A DNA stretch of 64,000 nucleotides, from assembly GCA_015654595.1 (NCBI GenBank), contig JAATGQ010000071.1:1-64000 (forward strand), in the 5' to 3' direction. Below are positions 42,132 to 50,710 of the stretch, one piece after another; position 1 is the first letter of the stretch; each line of letters starts with the position of its first letter. The notes beneath the pieces are model-generated. The model was not told the DNA's origin. It did not search any database and saw only the letters and a list, made by a program, of their open reading frames with translations. A program made the translations under genes and the position numbers. This stretch comes from Chitinophagales bacterium. GTDB taxonomy: Bacteria; Bacteroidota; Bacteroidia; Chitinophagales; Chitinophagaceae.

Positions 42132-43001
42132 TCAGTTAGGAGAAACGCCTGGCAATCCCGGAAAGAGCCCTCCTTCTGGGGAGTCGTCTTCGCCGTCCTG
42201 GTCGTCGTCAAATTTTTCACCGGTGATGCCGGGAATGTTTTCCATGGGCTCTTCCTGGCGGTCGGGGTTGAATTCTACGACAAAGTTATTCCTGCCTTCG
42301 CCGATAAAGATGCTCATGAAATTCAGCTGTACCATTTCCAGCATGGAGAGGAACATGAAGATGGCGTGCAGCCTGTCCTGGCAAACCGCGAAGAGTTTGT
42401 CAAAGGACATCGTACCTTGTCTCTTCACCGAGGTGAAGATATACTTGCGGCTGTCTTCCATCGTGTAGTTATACTGGACGACCGTGTGAACGGGTTTATG
42501 ATTTCTCGTCTGTATCCGCTGCATCACCTTTTCAAAGGTCTTCATCAGCTTGAACAGTGTGATGGCCTGTATTTCGGTTCCTTCACCGGATTCTTCGCCG
42601 ATAGAGGAGAGCTCTTTCTGCAGGTTACCACGGCGGACCATCAGCTGGCGGATGGCTTCCATCTCGGCGAGGGTGACGGAGGCTTCCTTGTACCGCCGGT
42701 ATTCCAGCAGCTTGTCGATCAGTTCCTGGCGGGGGTCTATCTCATTGCCTTCGGCATCCACTTCCTTACGCGGCAGCAGCATCTTTGCTTTGATACGCAT
42801 CAGGGTGGAGATGAAGAGGATGAACTCGCTGGAAAGCTCGATGTTCAAACTTTCCTGGGTATGTATATAGTCCAGGAATTCGCGGATGATGCGGTGGATG
42901 GGTATATTATATATATCCAATTCGTCTCTCTCGATAAAGAAGAGGAGGAGGTCGAAGGGACCTTCGAATTGTGGTAGCTTTATCTGGTAAGTCTCTGTCA
43001 T
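42132..43001 (-). CDS. scpA: Segregation and condensation protein A
   Basis: 289 residues from the ATG at 43001 (MTETYQIKLPQFEGPFDLLL). The kleisin N-terminal motif is plain (LPQFEGPFDLLLFFIERDELDIYNIPI), followed by MLLPRK in KAKMLLPRKEVD and the C-terminal winged helix. ScpA bridges SMC and ScpB to condense chromosomes. An upstream in-frame Met at 43019 is also possible. A TATTTTCG element at 43009-43016 on the minus strand is a plausible promoter. The C-terminus has an acidic tail (DDDQDGEDDSPEGG). Confidence 0.93.
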   Translation of the reverse strand: MTETYQIKLPQFEGPFDLLLFFIERDELDIYNIPIHRIIREFLDYIHTQESLNIELSSEFILFISTLMRIKAKMLLPRKEVDAEGNEIDPRQELIDKLLEYRRYKEASVTLAEMEAIRQLMVRRGNLQKELSSIGEESGEGTEIQAITLFKLMKTFEKVMQRIQTRNHKPVHTVVQYNYTMEDSRKYIFTSVKRQGTMSFDKLFAVCQDRLHAIFMFLSMLEMVQLNFMSIFIGEGRNNFVVEFNPDRQEEPMENIPGITGEKFDDDQDGEDDSPEGGLFPGLPGVSPN

Positions 43002-43008
43002 ATCTCTA

Positions 43009-43016
43009 CGAAAATA
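43009..43016 (-). promoter_or_regulatory. Possible -7 element for scpA
   Basis: TATTTTCG (TAnnTTCG) on the minus strand, 7 nt before the chosen start. Confidence 0.3.
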
Positions 43017-43088
43017 CACGAATCAGCGTCCCGATTATCCCCAAGTTGCTCACCGGCTGGGGATAGTGGATAACAGGGGGATAACGCG

Positions 43089-43124
43089 AACGGGCCGTCC
43101 GATGTTGCGATCGAGCGGCCCGTT
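43089..43124 (-). terminator. Hairpin after DUF3078 gene, possible terminator
   Basis: AACGGGCCG (43089-43097) / CGGCCCGTT (43116-43124), nine pairs, loop of 18 nt. No U-tract on either strand, so function is uncertain. Confidence 0.35.
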
Positions 43125-43146
43125 GTGGCTTTATTAAGCGAAAATT

Positions 43147-44139
43147 TTATTTGTTTGGTTTGACTGGAGACCGGGTCTTGTTCCGGAACTGGTAGGCAAA
43201 CCCGATACCCATGATCTCTTGCAGCTGGAGGGCGGGACCGGCGGCGGTGCCATCGCTCTTGACCGATTTTACGTCATTGTCGTAAATGAGGGTGACGGAC
43301 AGGTTCATGCTGATCAGGCGCGTCACTTTTACGTTGAGGATATTGGTCATATAAACCGTGATATCCTGGGGGTTCCTGAGGTAATTGGAAAAGAGATCGA
43401 GGCGGCCGCTATAGGTGGCAGTCTTGCTGAGGTTCGCCTTGTAGTTTATGGAAGTAAAAGCGCCGAACTCGAAGCGAAAATGTTTGCCGGAATCCACTCC
43501 AAAAGCGCCTACGCTGGCCAGGGAGTCGTCCGATACAAACACTTCGCGTGCGGTGGCCGGGGAGATAAAGAAGGAGAAATTATCGTTTGGCTTATAGTCC
43601 ATACCGATAGATTCGAGCATATAGGCTGGCGCGAAGAAATTAGAGGTCAGAACCTTGGTGCTCTCGTCCGGGTAATTATAGCCCGGGGCAAACTGTGATC
43701 TGAAGTTGAACAGTCCGCTGAGGTACCATTTATGGCCAAGGTCGTATCCATATTTGGAGACCAGGTCCATACGGTCATCCGTTTTGCGGGTACCGAGACT
43801 GGTGGTGTTGGCGATCCCGTAGGCCAGCGTCAGCTGGTTATCCCAGGAATGGCGGCCATTGGTATAAAACGCGTATAAATTCAATAAAGTGGAAAGCGAA
43901 AGAGCTGATTTGTCACCACCCGCGGACCAATTGCTAAGTGCTGCCTGGTTGAAATTGAGGTTATAAAGACCGCCTGTCTTCCAGGTCTGTTTGGTCGTAT
44001 CGTTGGGGTCTTTGGTGACAGTGACGCCATTGGCTGCGTCTCTAAGGCTTTGAATCTGGTTTTGCGCCTTTGCAAAGGAGATCGTCCCTATCGTGAACAA
44101 GGCCAGGATAAGCATGAACTTTGTTCCAAAATGCTTCAT
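43147..44139 (-). CDS. DUF3078 family outer-surface protein
   Basis: 330 residues. Signal peptide ends TISFAKAQ (about 26). The mature protein has the DUF3078 opening W-K-T-G-G-L-Y-N-L-N-F-N-Q-A-A-L-S-N-W-S-A-G-G-D, then strands such as QLTLAYGIANT and YLSGLFNFRSQFAPGY. Predicted beta-barrel at the outer membrane, with many Tyr/Phe-rich strands; no enzymatic activity is known for the family. Stands alone between scpA and mscL. Confidence 0.9.
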   Translation of the reverse strand: MKHFGTKFMLILALFTIGTISFAKAQNQIQSLRDAANGVTVTKDPNDTTKQTWKTGGLYNLNFNQAALSNWSAGGDKSALSLSTLLNLYAFYTNGRHSWDNQLTLAYGIANTTSLGTRKTDDRMDLVSKYGYDLGHKWYLSGLFNFRSQFAPGYNYPDESTKVLTSNFFAPAYMLESIGMDYKPNDNFSFFISPATAREVFVSDDSLASVGAFGVDSGKHFRFEFGAFTSINYKANLSKTATYSGRLDLFSNYLRNPQDITVYMTNILNVKVTRLISMNLSVTLIYDNDVKSVKSDGTAAGPALQLQEIMGIGFAYQFRNKTRSPVKPNK

Positions 44140-44174
44140 AACTCGTCAGTTTGATTTGTGTGATATTAAAAAGA

Positions 44175-44199
44175 AGCCCGGCCAGCGCATGGCCGGGCT
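44175..44199 (-). terminator. Rho-independent terminator for mscL
   Basis: Minus strand: AGCCCGGCCA-tgcgc-TGGCCGGGCT type perfect 10-bp stem followed by TCTTTTTAATA. Confidence 0.8.
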
Positions 44200-44209
44200 G
44201 GTGTGAAAA

Positions 44210-44659
44210 CTAATTGACAGTGGGTTTCTTCTTGAGTTCGTCGCGGATCTCGGTGAGTAGTTTTTCTGTAGGCGAAGGTTCTGCCGGGGCTGGGGGAGGC
44301 GGCGTCTTGCGTTCCATACGCTGGATAAGCCGGATCATCATGAAGATGATAAATGCCAGGATTATAAAGTTCAGCGAGACGGTGATAAAGTTACCCCAGG
44401 CGAAAACCGGGCCGGCTTTTTTTGCGTCTGCAAGGGATAGATGGGGATTGGCGGCGACCGCCTTTTTAACGTCTTCGGATAAGGGGAAATAGAGGTTTGA
44501 AAAATCCGCTTTGAAAAAGATGCCTACCAGCGGCATGATCAGGTCGTTTACGACCGAGTCTACGATCTTGCCAAAGGCCGCGCCGATGATGACACCGACC
44601 GCCAGGTCTACGACATTGCCCTTCATCGCAAAGGCTTTAAAATCCTTGAGTAGTCCCAT
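44210..44659 (-). CDS. mscL: Large-conductance mechanosensitive channel
   Basis: 149 residues. N-terminal helix and TM1 as in MscL ([27 protein letters not shown] with the gate residues in [10 protein letters not shown]), periplasmic loop, TM2 ([22 protein letters not shown]), and a C-terminal amphipathic bundle helix ([17 protein letters not shown]) preceded by a Pro-rich linker. Pentameric inner-membrane emergency valve under hypo-osmotic shock. It has its own terminator just downstream. Confidence 0.97.
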   Translation of the reverse strand: MGLLKDFKAFAMKGNVVDLAVGVIIGAAFGKIVDSVVNDLIMPLVGIFFKADFSNLYFPLSEDVKKAVAANPHLSLADAKKAGPVFAWGNFITVSLNFIILAFIIFMMIRLIQRMERKTPPPPAPAEPSPTEKLLTEIRDELKKKPTVN

Positions 44660-44739
44660 AATTGGTTGGTTTTAGCTGTTAATAAGTGTTATTTGTTATC
44701 CGTTGAACTTCGTCTGCCGAAAAAATCATGCCGGATGCG

Positions 44740-45483
44740 TCACTTTTTCAATCCCGGATACTGCATCTTCAGCGCTTTGAGCGTATCCCTCACCGTGGCA
44801 GCGATAACATATTCCTTATACCAGTTCTGGTCAGCGGGTACGATTTTCCATGGTATTTTGTCACAATGCAAAAAACAATCCTCATAAGCCTCCATATAGT
44901 CGCCCCAAAGTTTTGCTTCTTTAAAGTCGTCGGCATTATACTTCCATTGTTTGGCCGGGTTATGGATACGTTCTTCGAGTCGTTTTCTTTGTTCTTTAGG
45001 CGACACGTGCAGGTAGAATTTCAGGATATGGGTGTCGTTATGGGCAAGCAATTCTTCGAACTGGTTGATGGCTTTCATCCGGCGGCGGATGGTCTTTTCG
45101 TCGATCCATTTATGGACGCGGGTGATCAGCACGTCTTCATAGTGGCTGCGGTTAAAGATCTGGATATAGCCTTTTGCCGGTGCATGGTTGTGGATGCGCC
45201 ACAGAAAGTCGTGCCCGGCTTCTTCGGGGGTCGGGGTCTTGAATGATTTGACCAGAACGCCCTGTGGGTTTAGCTTTCCAAACACATTGCGAACGGCGCC
45301 ATCTTTTCCGCTGGCGTCCATTCCCTGGATAACGACGAGAAGGGAATGTTTACATTCCGCATAGAGCAGGTTCTGCAATTCGTCGAGCTCGACCAGGATC
45401 TTGTTCAGTTTTTCTTTTGTATCATCCTTGTCCCAATCCTTTGGAGCGGTTGTATCGATGTCCTTTAACTTGATCTTTCCCAT
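44740..45483 (-). CDS. ppk2: Polyphosphate kinase 2 family protein
   Basis: 247 residues. Walker A in VVIQGMDASGKDGAVRNV, catalytic Asp in the same loop, Walker B-type FNRSHYEDVLITRVH, and a lid segment KRLEERIHNPAKQWKYNADDFKEAKLW with Arg/Lys. Length and the missing first domain fit the short, single-domain PPK2 group (class I/III), which moves phosphate from polyphosphate to nucleotides. Which nucleotide (NMP/NDP) cannot be read. Cytoplasmic. Confidence 0.92.
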   Translation of the reverse strand: MGKIKLKDIDTTAPKDWDKDDTKEKLNKILVELDELQNLLYAECKHSLLVVIQGMDASGKDGAVRNVFGKLNPQGVLVKSFKTPTPEEAGHDFLWRIHNHAPAKGYIQIFNRSHYEDVLITRVHKWIDEKTIRRRMKAINQFEELLAHNDTHILKFYLHVSPKEQRKRLEERIHNPAKQWKYNADDFKEAKLWGDYMEAYEDCFLHCDKIPWKIVPADQNWYKEYVIAATVRDTLKALKMQYPGLKK

Positions 45484-45585
45484 GTCTTGGCTGAATTTTG
45501 CGCATTACGATGACCGGCAGAATGCCGGGGTAAAGCAAACGGTAAAGCAAACCTTCCTTGCGACAGGTTGGTAGTTATAGGGACA

Positions 45586-45620
45586 GGCAAGAATCTTGCC
45601 GGGACTTCGAGGCCTGAAGT
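45586..45620. other. Two small hairpins between frr and ppk2
   Basis: GGCAAG-aat-CTTGCC (45586-45600) and ACTTC-gaggcct-GAAGT (45604-45620). Neither is followed by a U-tract. Confidence 0.4.
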
Positions 45621-45665
45621 CACAAACAAGATGATCGATCTAATGGGTAAGCGCCGACGTAAGGT

Positions 45666-46229
45666 CTAAACAGCCATGATCTCTTTTTCCTTGGCAGACA
45701 GATGCTTTTCAACCAGGGCTATATTTTTGTCGGTAATATCCTGAATTTCTTTTTCGGCATCTTTTGCTTCGTCTTCGCTAAGACCGTCCTTTTGCAATTT
45801 TTTTATCTGTTCGATGGCATCGCGGCGGATATTGCGGATGGCGACCTTTGACTGTTCGCCTTCGCCTCCGGCTCTCTTTACGAACTCCCTTCTTCTTTCT
45901 TCTGTGAGAGGGGGCATAAAGAGACGGATGATATTGCCATCGTTCTGGGGGGTAACGCCAAGGTTTGCGTTGATGATAGCTCTTTCGATGGGTGCGAGCA
46001 TATTCCTTTCCCAGGGTTGTATCGTGAGGGTACGAGCGTCCATAGAAGCTACGTTGGCAACCTGGTTCAAGGCGGTTGGGCTACCATAGTAGTCAACGGT
46101 AAGGCCGTCCAACATTTGGGGGCTAGCCTTCCCGGCTCTTATCTTAATCAGCTCAGTTTCAAGATGGTTGAGTGCCTTTTTCATGCCATCCCGGGCATCT
46201 TCCAGGATGAATTCCAGATCGTCTGACAT
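45666..46229 (-). CDS. frr: Ribosome recycling factor
   Basis: 187 residues in the usual order: helix 1 DGMKKALNHLETELIKIRAGKASPQMLDGLTVDYYGSP, domain II beta-sandwich LNQVANVASMDARTLTIQPWE, and the long C-terminal helices RREFVKRAGGEGEQSKVAIRNIRRDAIEQIKKL and ISLSEDEAKDAEKEIQ. It splits post-termination ribosomes with EF-G. A TAGGTTTG promoter element with a TTTG box is upstream. Confidence 0.98.
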   Translation of the reverse strand: MSDDLEFILEDARDGMKKALNHLETELIKIRAGKASPQMLDGLTVDYYGSPTALNQVANVASMDARTLTIQPWERNMLAPIERAIINANLGVTPQNDGNIIRLFMPPLTEERRREFVKRAGGEGEQSKVAIRNIRRDAIEQIKKLQKDGLSEDEAKDAEKEIQDITDKNIALVEKHLSAKEKEIMAV

Positions 46230-46247
46230 AGTAATTGATTAACTCTG

Positions 46248-46279
46248 CAAACCTACATCAAATGAGAAAACTACACAAA
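46248..46279 (-). promoter_or_regulatory. Promoter for frr
   Basis: Minus strand: TTTG (46276-46279), 20-nt spacer, TAGGTTTG (46248-46255, exact TAnnTTTG followed by C), then ATG at 46229. Confidence 0.5.
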
Positions 46280-46307
46280 AGAGATGCTAAATATCTCAAT
46301 TATTTGG

Positions 46308-47429
46308 TTAGAAGGTATCTTTCTTCAGCGAAACCAATTGAGAAGCCTTTGCCAGCTGCCCGCTTTCTTCCTTGTCTGTCTTGGCCACGAACAGTCGCGG
46401 TGCAGGCAGCAGGTAGTGGATGGCTGCTATTACCCCGAAGAAGATAGCGGTCACTCCGAAAAGAAGAACGGTACAGTTCAGGCTGCGGCATACGAATACG
46501 ACACCGATCATTACGAAGTTGATCGCAACGAGAGTAAGCGTAATTGCCCTGTGAGAAAAGCCTCTGTCCAGCAGCAGGTGATGGATATGGTTTCTATCGG
46601 GGCTGAAGGGAGAACGTCTGTGCAGGATCCGGATGCCAAACACCCGAAGGGTATCGAGCAGCGGCACCATCAGGATGGTAAAGCCTACTGCCGGGGAAGC
46701 GGCTACGGGGAAGCTGACTTCGCTGGTATTGGCGACATTGATAAATTTTATAACCAGGATCGAGTTGATGGTTCCCAACAACAAGGAACCGGTGTCGCCC
46801 ATAAAGATCTTGGCGGGTTGGAAGTTGAAGATCAGGAAGGCCAGCAGGCTGCCGGAAAGCGCAAAGGCGATCACGCCATAACCCGACTCTCCGATATAGG
46901 TAAAGTAGCAGCCGAAGATAAAGGTGGACAGAAGACCAAGGCTGCCGGCCAGACCGTCGATGCCATCAATAAGATTAAAGGAGTTGATGATGACGATTAT
47001 GGCAAAGTAGGTCAGCAAAAGACTAAACGTCTCATCCAACCGATATACTCCCAGAAATCCCTGCATGTTCCGGATCTGTGTATTACCGTAGTAGATGATG
47101 ATAAATGCTGCCAGTACCTGGCCGATGAATTTTTTTACGGGCGATATGACGAGGATATCATCCTTTAGGCCAAGGAAGAAGATCACGAAGGATGCCGCCA
47201 TATAGTATTGCAGTTCAGCATGTTGATTGAAATGTAGGGTAAGCAGGCAACCAAAGATGAAACCGGCAAAAATGCCAAGACCCCCCAACGGGGTGATAGG
47301 AGTCCGATGAACTTTTCGGGCATCAGGGATGTCAAACAGCTTCTTCATCTCGGCTACGTTTATAACTGCCGGAATTGCGAGAAAGGTAACCGTAAATGAA
47401 ATAGCTATCGAAAGTAAAACATCAAACAT
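46308..47429 (-). CDS. WecA/TagO-like undecaprenyl-phosphate sugar-1-P transferase (MraY family)
   Basis: 373 residues with about ten membrane helices. Family motifs: RKVHRTPITPLGGLGIF (after TM1), the Mg-binding NLIDGIDGLAGS loop, FMGDTGSLLLG, and HRRSPFSPDRNHIHHLLLDRGFSHR with the His cluster that binds the nucleotide sugar. The HxHHLLLD signature and the later loops point to the WecA/TagO/WbpL branch (UDP-GlcNAc type) rather than MraY. It primes O-antigen or other surface glycan on undecaprenyl phosphate. Confidence 0.9.
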   Translation of the reverse strand: MFDVLLSIAISFTVTFLAIPAVINVAEMKKLFDIPDARKVHRTPITPLGGLGIFAGFIFGCLLTLHFNQHAELQYYMAASFVIFFLGLKDDILVISPVKKFIGQVLAAFIIIYYGNTQIRNMQGFLGVYRLDETFSLLLTYFAIIVIINSFNLIDGIDGLAGSLGLLSTFIFGCYFTYIGESGYGVIAFALSGSLLAFLIFNFQPAKIFMGDTGSLLLGTINSILVIKFINVANTSEVSFPVAASPAVGFTILMVPLLDTLRVFGIRILHRRSPFSPDRNHIHHLLLDRGFSHRAITLTLVAINFVMIGVVFVCRSLNCTVLLFGVTAIFFGVIAAIHYLLPAPRLFVAKTDKEESGQLAKASQLVSLKKDTF

Positions 47430-47451
47430 TCGTCTGATTTTGGTTCGTGAA

Positions 47452-47459
47452 CAAATTTA
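47452..47459 (-). promoter_or_regulatory. Possible -7 element for the WecA-like gene
   Basis: TAAATTTG on the minus strand (exact TAnnTTTG), 22 nt before the start codon. No good -33 box. Confidence 0.4.
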
Positions 47460-47758
47460 AGGCTTTATGTCTAAGCTACTAATATGAGTGTGATTATCTT
47501 ATAAACAATAAGCCCGATTCTGTCAATTAATATCCAAATTTTTGCGAAGTTGAAGTCAGAGTCAGAGTGAAAGACAGGACCAGACAAGCTATGGTCAGCG
47601 ACGGGAATGGGAAAGTAAGATAATACAAAAGTTTAATGGGACCAAGAAAAATAACACAGAGCTAATATATATGAGCTTTCGTTGTAACATTTATGGTTCT
47701 TAGGGTAAAAATTACTCAACCACAGGGTAGAAAACCGATTACGATAATAAAAAACCGT

Positions 47759-47766
47759 TAGATTTG
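47759..47766 (+). promoter_or_regulatory. -7 element for the transketolase gene
   Basis: TAGATTTG matches TAnnTTTG and is followed by C; no TTTG at the -33 position. About 43 nt before the ATG. Confidence 0.4.
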
Positions 47767-47809
47767 CTACCCGGAATTGATCCATAATCAGAATCAAAAA
47801 TTTACAAAT

Positions 47810-48643
47810 ATGGCTGACTTAAAAGCTATCGCTTCGCAGATCAGAAGAGACATCGTAAGAATGGTCCATGGCGCTCAAAGCGGGCACCCAGGAGGTTCTC
47901 TCGGCTGTGCCGATTTTTTCACAGCCCTTTATTTCAAGGTCCTCAAGCATGATCCTAACTTTCACATGGATGGGATCAACGAAGACGTTTTCTTCCTTTC
48001 CAATGGTCATATTTCCCCGGTGTTTTATTCCGCGCTCGCAAGATCCGGATACTTTGACATCAAAGAACTATCAACTTTTCGCAAACTCAACTCTCGTCTG
48101 CAGGGCCATCCGACTACTCACGAACATCTTCCGGGCATACGGGTTGCCAGCGGAAGCCTTGGTCAGGGTATGAGCGTTGGTATCGGTGCTGCCCTTTCTA
48201 AAAAACTCAATAACGACAAAAATATTGTCTATACGCTCCACGGAGATGGAGAACTGGACGAAGGCCAGAACTGGGAAGCCATCATGTTTGCCGCTGCGCA
48301 TAAGGTTGACAATCTGATCTCTACGGTTGACTGGAATGGTCAGCAGATCGATGGTACGACCAAGCAGGTAATGGATCTGGGTAATATCCACGCTAAATTC
48401 GAAGCTTTTGGCTGGACTACGCTGGAAATGAACGGTAACGATATGGACGAGGTACTGGCTACCCTGGACAAGGCCAAGGGTCTTCTGGGTCAGGGCAAGC
48501 CCGTCGGTATCATGATGCACACGATCATGGGTAAAGGGATCGATTTCATGGAAAACGATCACCACTGGCATGGTGTAGCGCCTAATGACGAGCAGTTGGC
48601 GAAGGCGCTGGCCCAGTTGCCGGAGACACTCGGAGATTATTAA
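47810..48643 (+). CDS. Transketolase N-terminal subunit
   Basis: 277 residues covering only the TPP-binding domain: SGHPGGSLGCADFFTALYF, GHISPVFYSALA, LGQGMSVGIGAALSKKL, the TPP/Mg motif HGDGELDEGQNWEA and the closing HHWHGVAPNDE. In split transketolases a second gene encodes the middle and C-terminal domains; here a terminator and then an unrelated leftward gene follow, so the partner must lie elsewhere. Pentose phosphate pathway. ATG at 47810 chosen; the frame reaches an upstream start at 47777. Confidence 0.95.
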   Translation: MADLKAIASQIRRDIVRMVHGAQSGHPGGSLGCADFFTALYFKVLKHDPNFHMDGINEDVFFLSNGHISPVFYSALARSGYFDIKELSTFRKLNSRLQGHPTTHEHLPGIRVASGSLGQGMSVGIGAALSKKLNNDKNIVYTLHGDGELDEGQNWEAIMFAAAHKVDNLISTVDWNGQQIDGTTKQVMDLGNIHAKFEAFGWTTLEMNGNDMDEVLATLDKAKGLLGQGKPVGIMMHTIMGKGIDFMENDHHWHGVAPNDEQLAKALAQLPETLGDY

Positions 48644-48671
48644 TCTACTTTATATATTTTATAAAATAAAA

Positions 48672-48699
48672 AAGGCTGCTCTTCCGAGCAGCCTTTTTT
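48672..48699 (+). terminator. Rho-independent terminator after transketolase N-half
   Basis: AAGGCTGCTC-ttcc-GAGCAGCCTT followed by TTTT. Perfect 10-bp stem with A and T tracts, so it may also act on the convergent gene. Confidence 0.9.
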
Positions 48700-48745
48700 G
48701 TTCCGAGGCCAGTTTGACGGGCAGCGGCTGGTTCCGAGGCCAGGT

Positions 48746-49972
48746 TTATGACTTTAGCTCAATAGGTTGGGCGGCGGCATTTCGTGCGGGCAGCCAGGAT
48801 GCCAGCAAGGCTACGATCAGGATGGTCGCGAGCACAAGCACAAAGTTGTAGGCGTCCAGTTTGACGGGATAGTAGTCGATCAGGAAACTATCTCCCTGCA
48901 GCGGAATAAGTTTGTATTTTATCTGGAGCAGGCAGATGACCAGCGCCAGCACTGTTCCGATGATCCCGCCGACCAGCGAAAGCAGGATGCCCTCGCTGAG
49001 AAAGATCTTCTGGATCAGGCCATTACTGGCGCCCAGCGCCTTCAGCACATTGATATCTTTTTGTTTTTCCCAGACCAGCATAGTCAGCGCCCCCACCATA
49101 TTAAAGGCGGCAACCACCAGGATCAGCGTAAGCATCACATAGATAAACCATTTTTCATGGGTCATCACATTATAAAGGTCCTGGTTCTGCTGATACCGGG
49201 TCTGTATCTTATAATCCTGACCCAGTAAGGATGCTACGGCCTGCTGTGTGATCAGGACCTGCTGCGGGTCGGCTACGGAAAGCTCGGCGCTGCTGTATTC
49301 GTTGGGCTGCAGTGCCAGCATCCGCCTGACAAAGTCCAGATTGGTGATCACATAGTGATCGTCGAAATCCTGTTGTATCCGGAAGATACCGGCAGTGGAC
49401 ATGCTCTCATGGTTAAGCGAATTTATCGGATCGGTACTCAGATCGACGGAGCTTCCTTTCCGGAACAGGTATACGCCGATAGGCCGCACGGCCTTATCAG
49501 CTTCCACGCCAAGTGCATATTCGATGCCTGAGCCAAGGATCGCAAAGGGATGATCGCTGTCTCCTACCTGGAATTTGCCGTGTTCGACGGTCGCGCCGAC
49601 GCCGGACACCTTGTTGAAGTTGCTGTCTACGCCTTTCAGATAAGCGGGGACGCGGACGTCTCCATTCTCTAAAATACCTTTATCCTCGGCGATGAGTGAA
49701 ATAGCGGTAACGCCGTGGATCGACCTCAGCTTACTTAACTGATCCGGGGTAAGGATAAGGGTCTTGCCGGTTGCCGCGGAAATCTTCAGGTCCGGGTAAA
49801 AAGAGGTGTATAAGGACTTGACGAGGTCTTCAAAACCGTTGAAGACACTCAGCACCAGGATCAGCGCTGTGGTGCCGACGGCAATGGCAGCGATGCTGAC
49901 CCAGGCGATGATATTGATCGCGTTGGTTGATTTTTTTGCCCTGAAATAGCGCCAGGCGAAGAGGAACTTCAT
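48746..49972 (-). CDS. FtsX-like permease (LolC/LolE type)
   Basis: 408 residues. N-terminal membrane helix within AWRYFRAKKSTNAINIIAWVSIAAIAVGTTALILVLSVFNGFEDLV, a large periplasmic domain (about 50-265), and three C-terminal helices (FIYVMLTLILVVAAFNMVGALTMLVWEKQKDINVLKALGAS..., LLSLVGGIIGTVLALVICLLQ, LVLATILIVALLASWLPARNAA). The 'EKxKDIxxLKALGAS' coupling helix is typical of LolC/E. It would extract lipoproteins with an ATPase LolD, which is not next door. Overlaps rbfA by 4 nt. Confidence 0.9.
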   Translation of the reverse strand: MKFLFAWRYFRAKKSTNAINIIAWVSIAAIAVGTTALILVLSVFNGFEDLVKSLYTSFYPDLKISAATGKTLILTPDQLSKLRSIHGVTAISLIAEDKGILENGDVRVPAYLKGVDSNFNKVSGVGATVEHGKFQVGDSDHPFAILGSGIEYALGVEADKAVRPIGVYLFRKGSSVDLSTDPINSLNHESMSTAGIFRIQQDFDDHYVITNLDFVRRMLALQPNEYSSAELSVADPQQVLITQQAVASLLGQDYKIQTRYQQNQDLYNVMTHEKWFIYVMLTLILVVAAFNMVGALTMLVWEKQKDINVLKALGASNGLIQKIFLSEGILLSLVGGIIGTVLALVICLLQIKYKLIPLQGDSFLIDYYPVKLDAYNFVLVLATILIVALLASWLPARNAAAQPIELKS

Positions 49973-50376
49973 GAACGATCCTCCTCCGCAGGTGATTCTG
50001 ATCCTTCCTCAGCCGACGGGGGTCTTTCCTCGCGGATCTTTTTGAACAGCGCTTCCATTTTATCGGCGTGTTCCAGCGTGTCATCCAGAAAGTAGGTGAT
50101 AATGGGGATACGGCGCAGCTGATGTTTTACTCTTTCAGCCAGCTCTTTCTTTATTTCCCAGCCCCTGTCCTCGATCTTTTTCATCGCGGCATTGGGATTT
50201 TCGACCTGGAAAAGGCTGAGATAAACCCGGGCCTCGAGCAGATCGGGGGTCACTTTGACGGCGGTGAGGGAGACCATACCGCCATCGATCATCGTAAGTC
50301 CAAGGCGACGGAAGATATCGCTGAGCTCTTCCATCAATAATGCTGAAACCTGTTTTTGACGTTTGCCTTCTTGCAT
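49969..50376 (-). CDS. rbfA: Ribosome-binding factor A
   Basis: 135 residues from the ATG at 50376 (MQEGKRQKQVSALLMEELSDIF). KH-type fold with GMVSLTAVKVTPDLLEARVYLSLF, KKELAERVKHQLRRIPIITYFLDDTLEHADKMEALFKKI. Acts in late 30S maturation, the same process as RsgA in this window. The longer frame to 50505 covers a G/C-rich spacer and was not used. Its stop overlaps the next permease gene by 4 nt. Confidence 0.93.
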   Translation of the reverse strand: MQEGKRQKQVSALLMEELSDIFRRLGLTMIDGGMVSLTAVKVTPDLLEARVYLSLFQVENPNAAMKKIEDRGWEIKKELAERVKHQLRRIPIITYFLDDTLEHADKMEALFKKIREERPPSAEEGSESPAEEDRS

Positions 50377-50710
50377 AGTGTTCTTTTTTTCGGCCTGCGG
50401 CCGGTGCTTGCGGCTGGCGGCTGGATTGCCTCTTTTCGCCAGGCATCGGGCTGCTGATCCGCGCTCTTGCGCTGGCGGCTGGGCTGCCTGTCGGGCCTTC
50501 GCCATGCCAGTCGATCGGCGTTCTTTCGGTCAAGCCGTCCTTTTAGACGGCTAACCCAAGCTTTTTCACCGCTGGTGTACCGTGACCGCCGGCAGGAATA
50601 GTTAAATCCCGCTGGCGGGAACAAATTTACTGCTAAATTTGCGCTCAAATTTACGGCTTATTTGTTTGACCTGTGGAAACCACCCGATCAGGCGGCATTA
50701 ACTTAACAGC
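50377..50710. other. Divergent spacer with G/C-rich repeats and palindromic -7 elements
   Basis: From 50385 to 50545 GGCTGGCGGCTGG-like words repeat (50413, 50471). From 50560 the composition turns A/T-rich and three TAAATTTG-type octamers occur (50622-50653). No gene seen. Confidence 0.55.
50622..50653. promoter_or_regulatory. Overlapping divergent -7 elements, palindromic
   Basis: CAAATTTA (50622-50629), CTGC, TAAATTTG (50634-50641) form a perfect palindrome in which each half is an exact TAnnTTTG for opposite strands. A third copy CAAATTTA stands at 50646-50653. They would serve rbfA leftward and the ABC exporter rightward. TTTG boxes at -33 are not evident. Confidence 0.45.

Larger units (their letters stand above)
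47430..47809. other. A/T-rich divergent intergenic region
   Basis: 380 bases between the WecA-like gene and the transketolase N-half. Apart from the two -7 elements (47452-47459 leftward, 47759-47766 rightward) I see only a short direct repeat GTCAGA-GTCAGA near 47559 and no gene. Confidence 0.5.
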
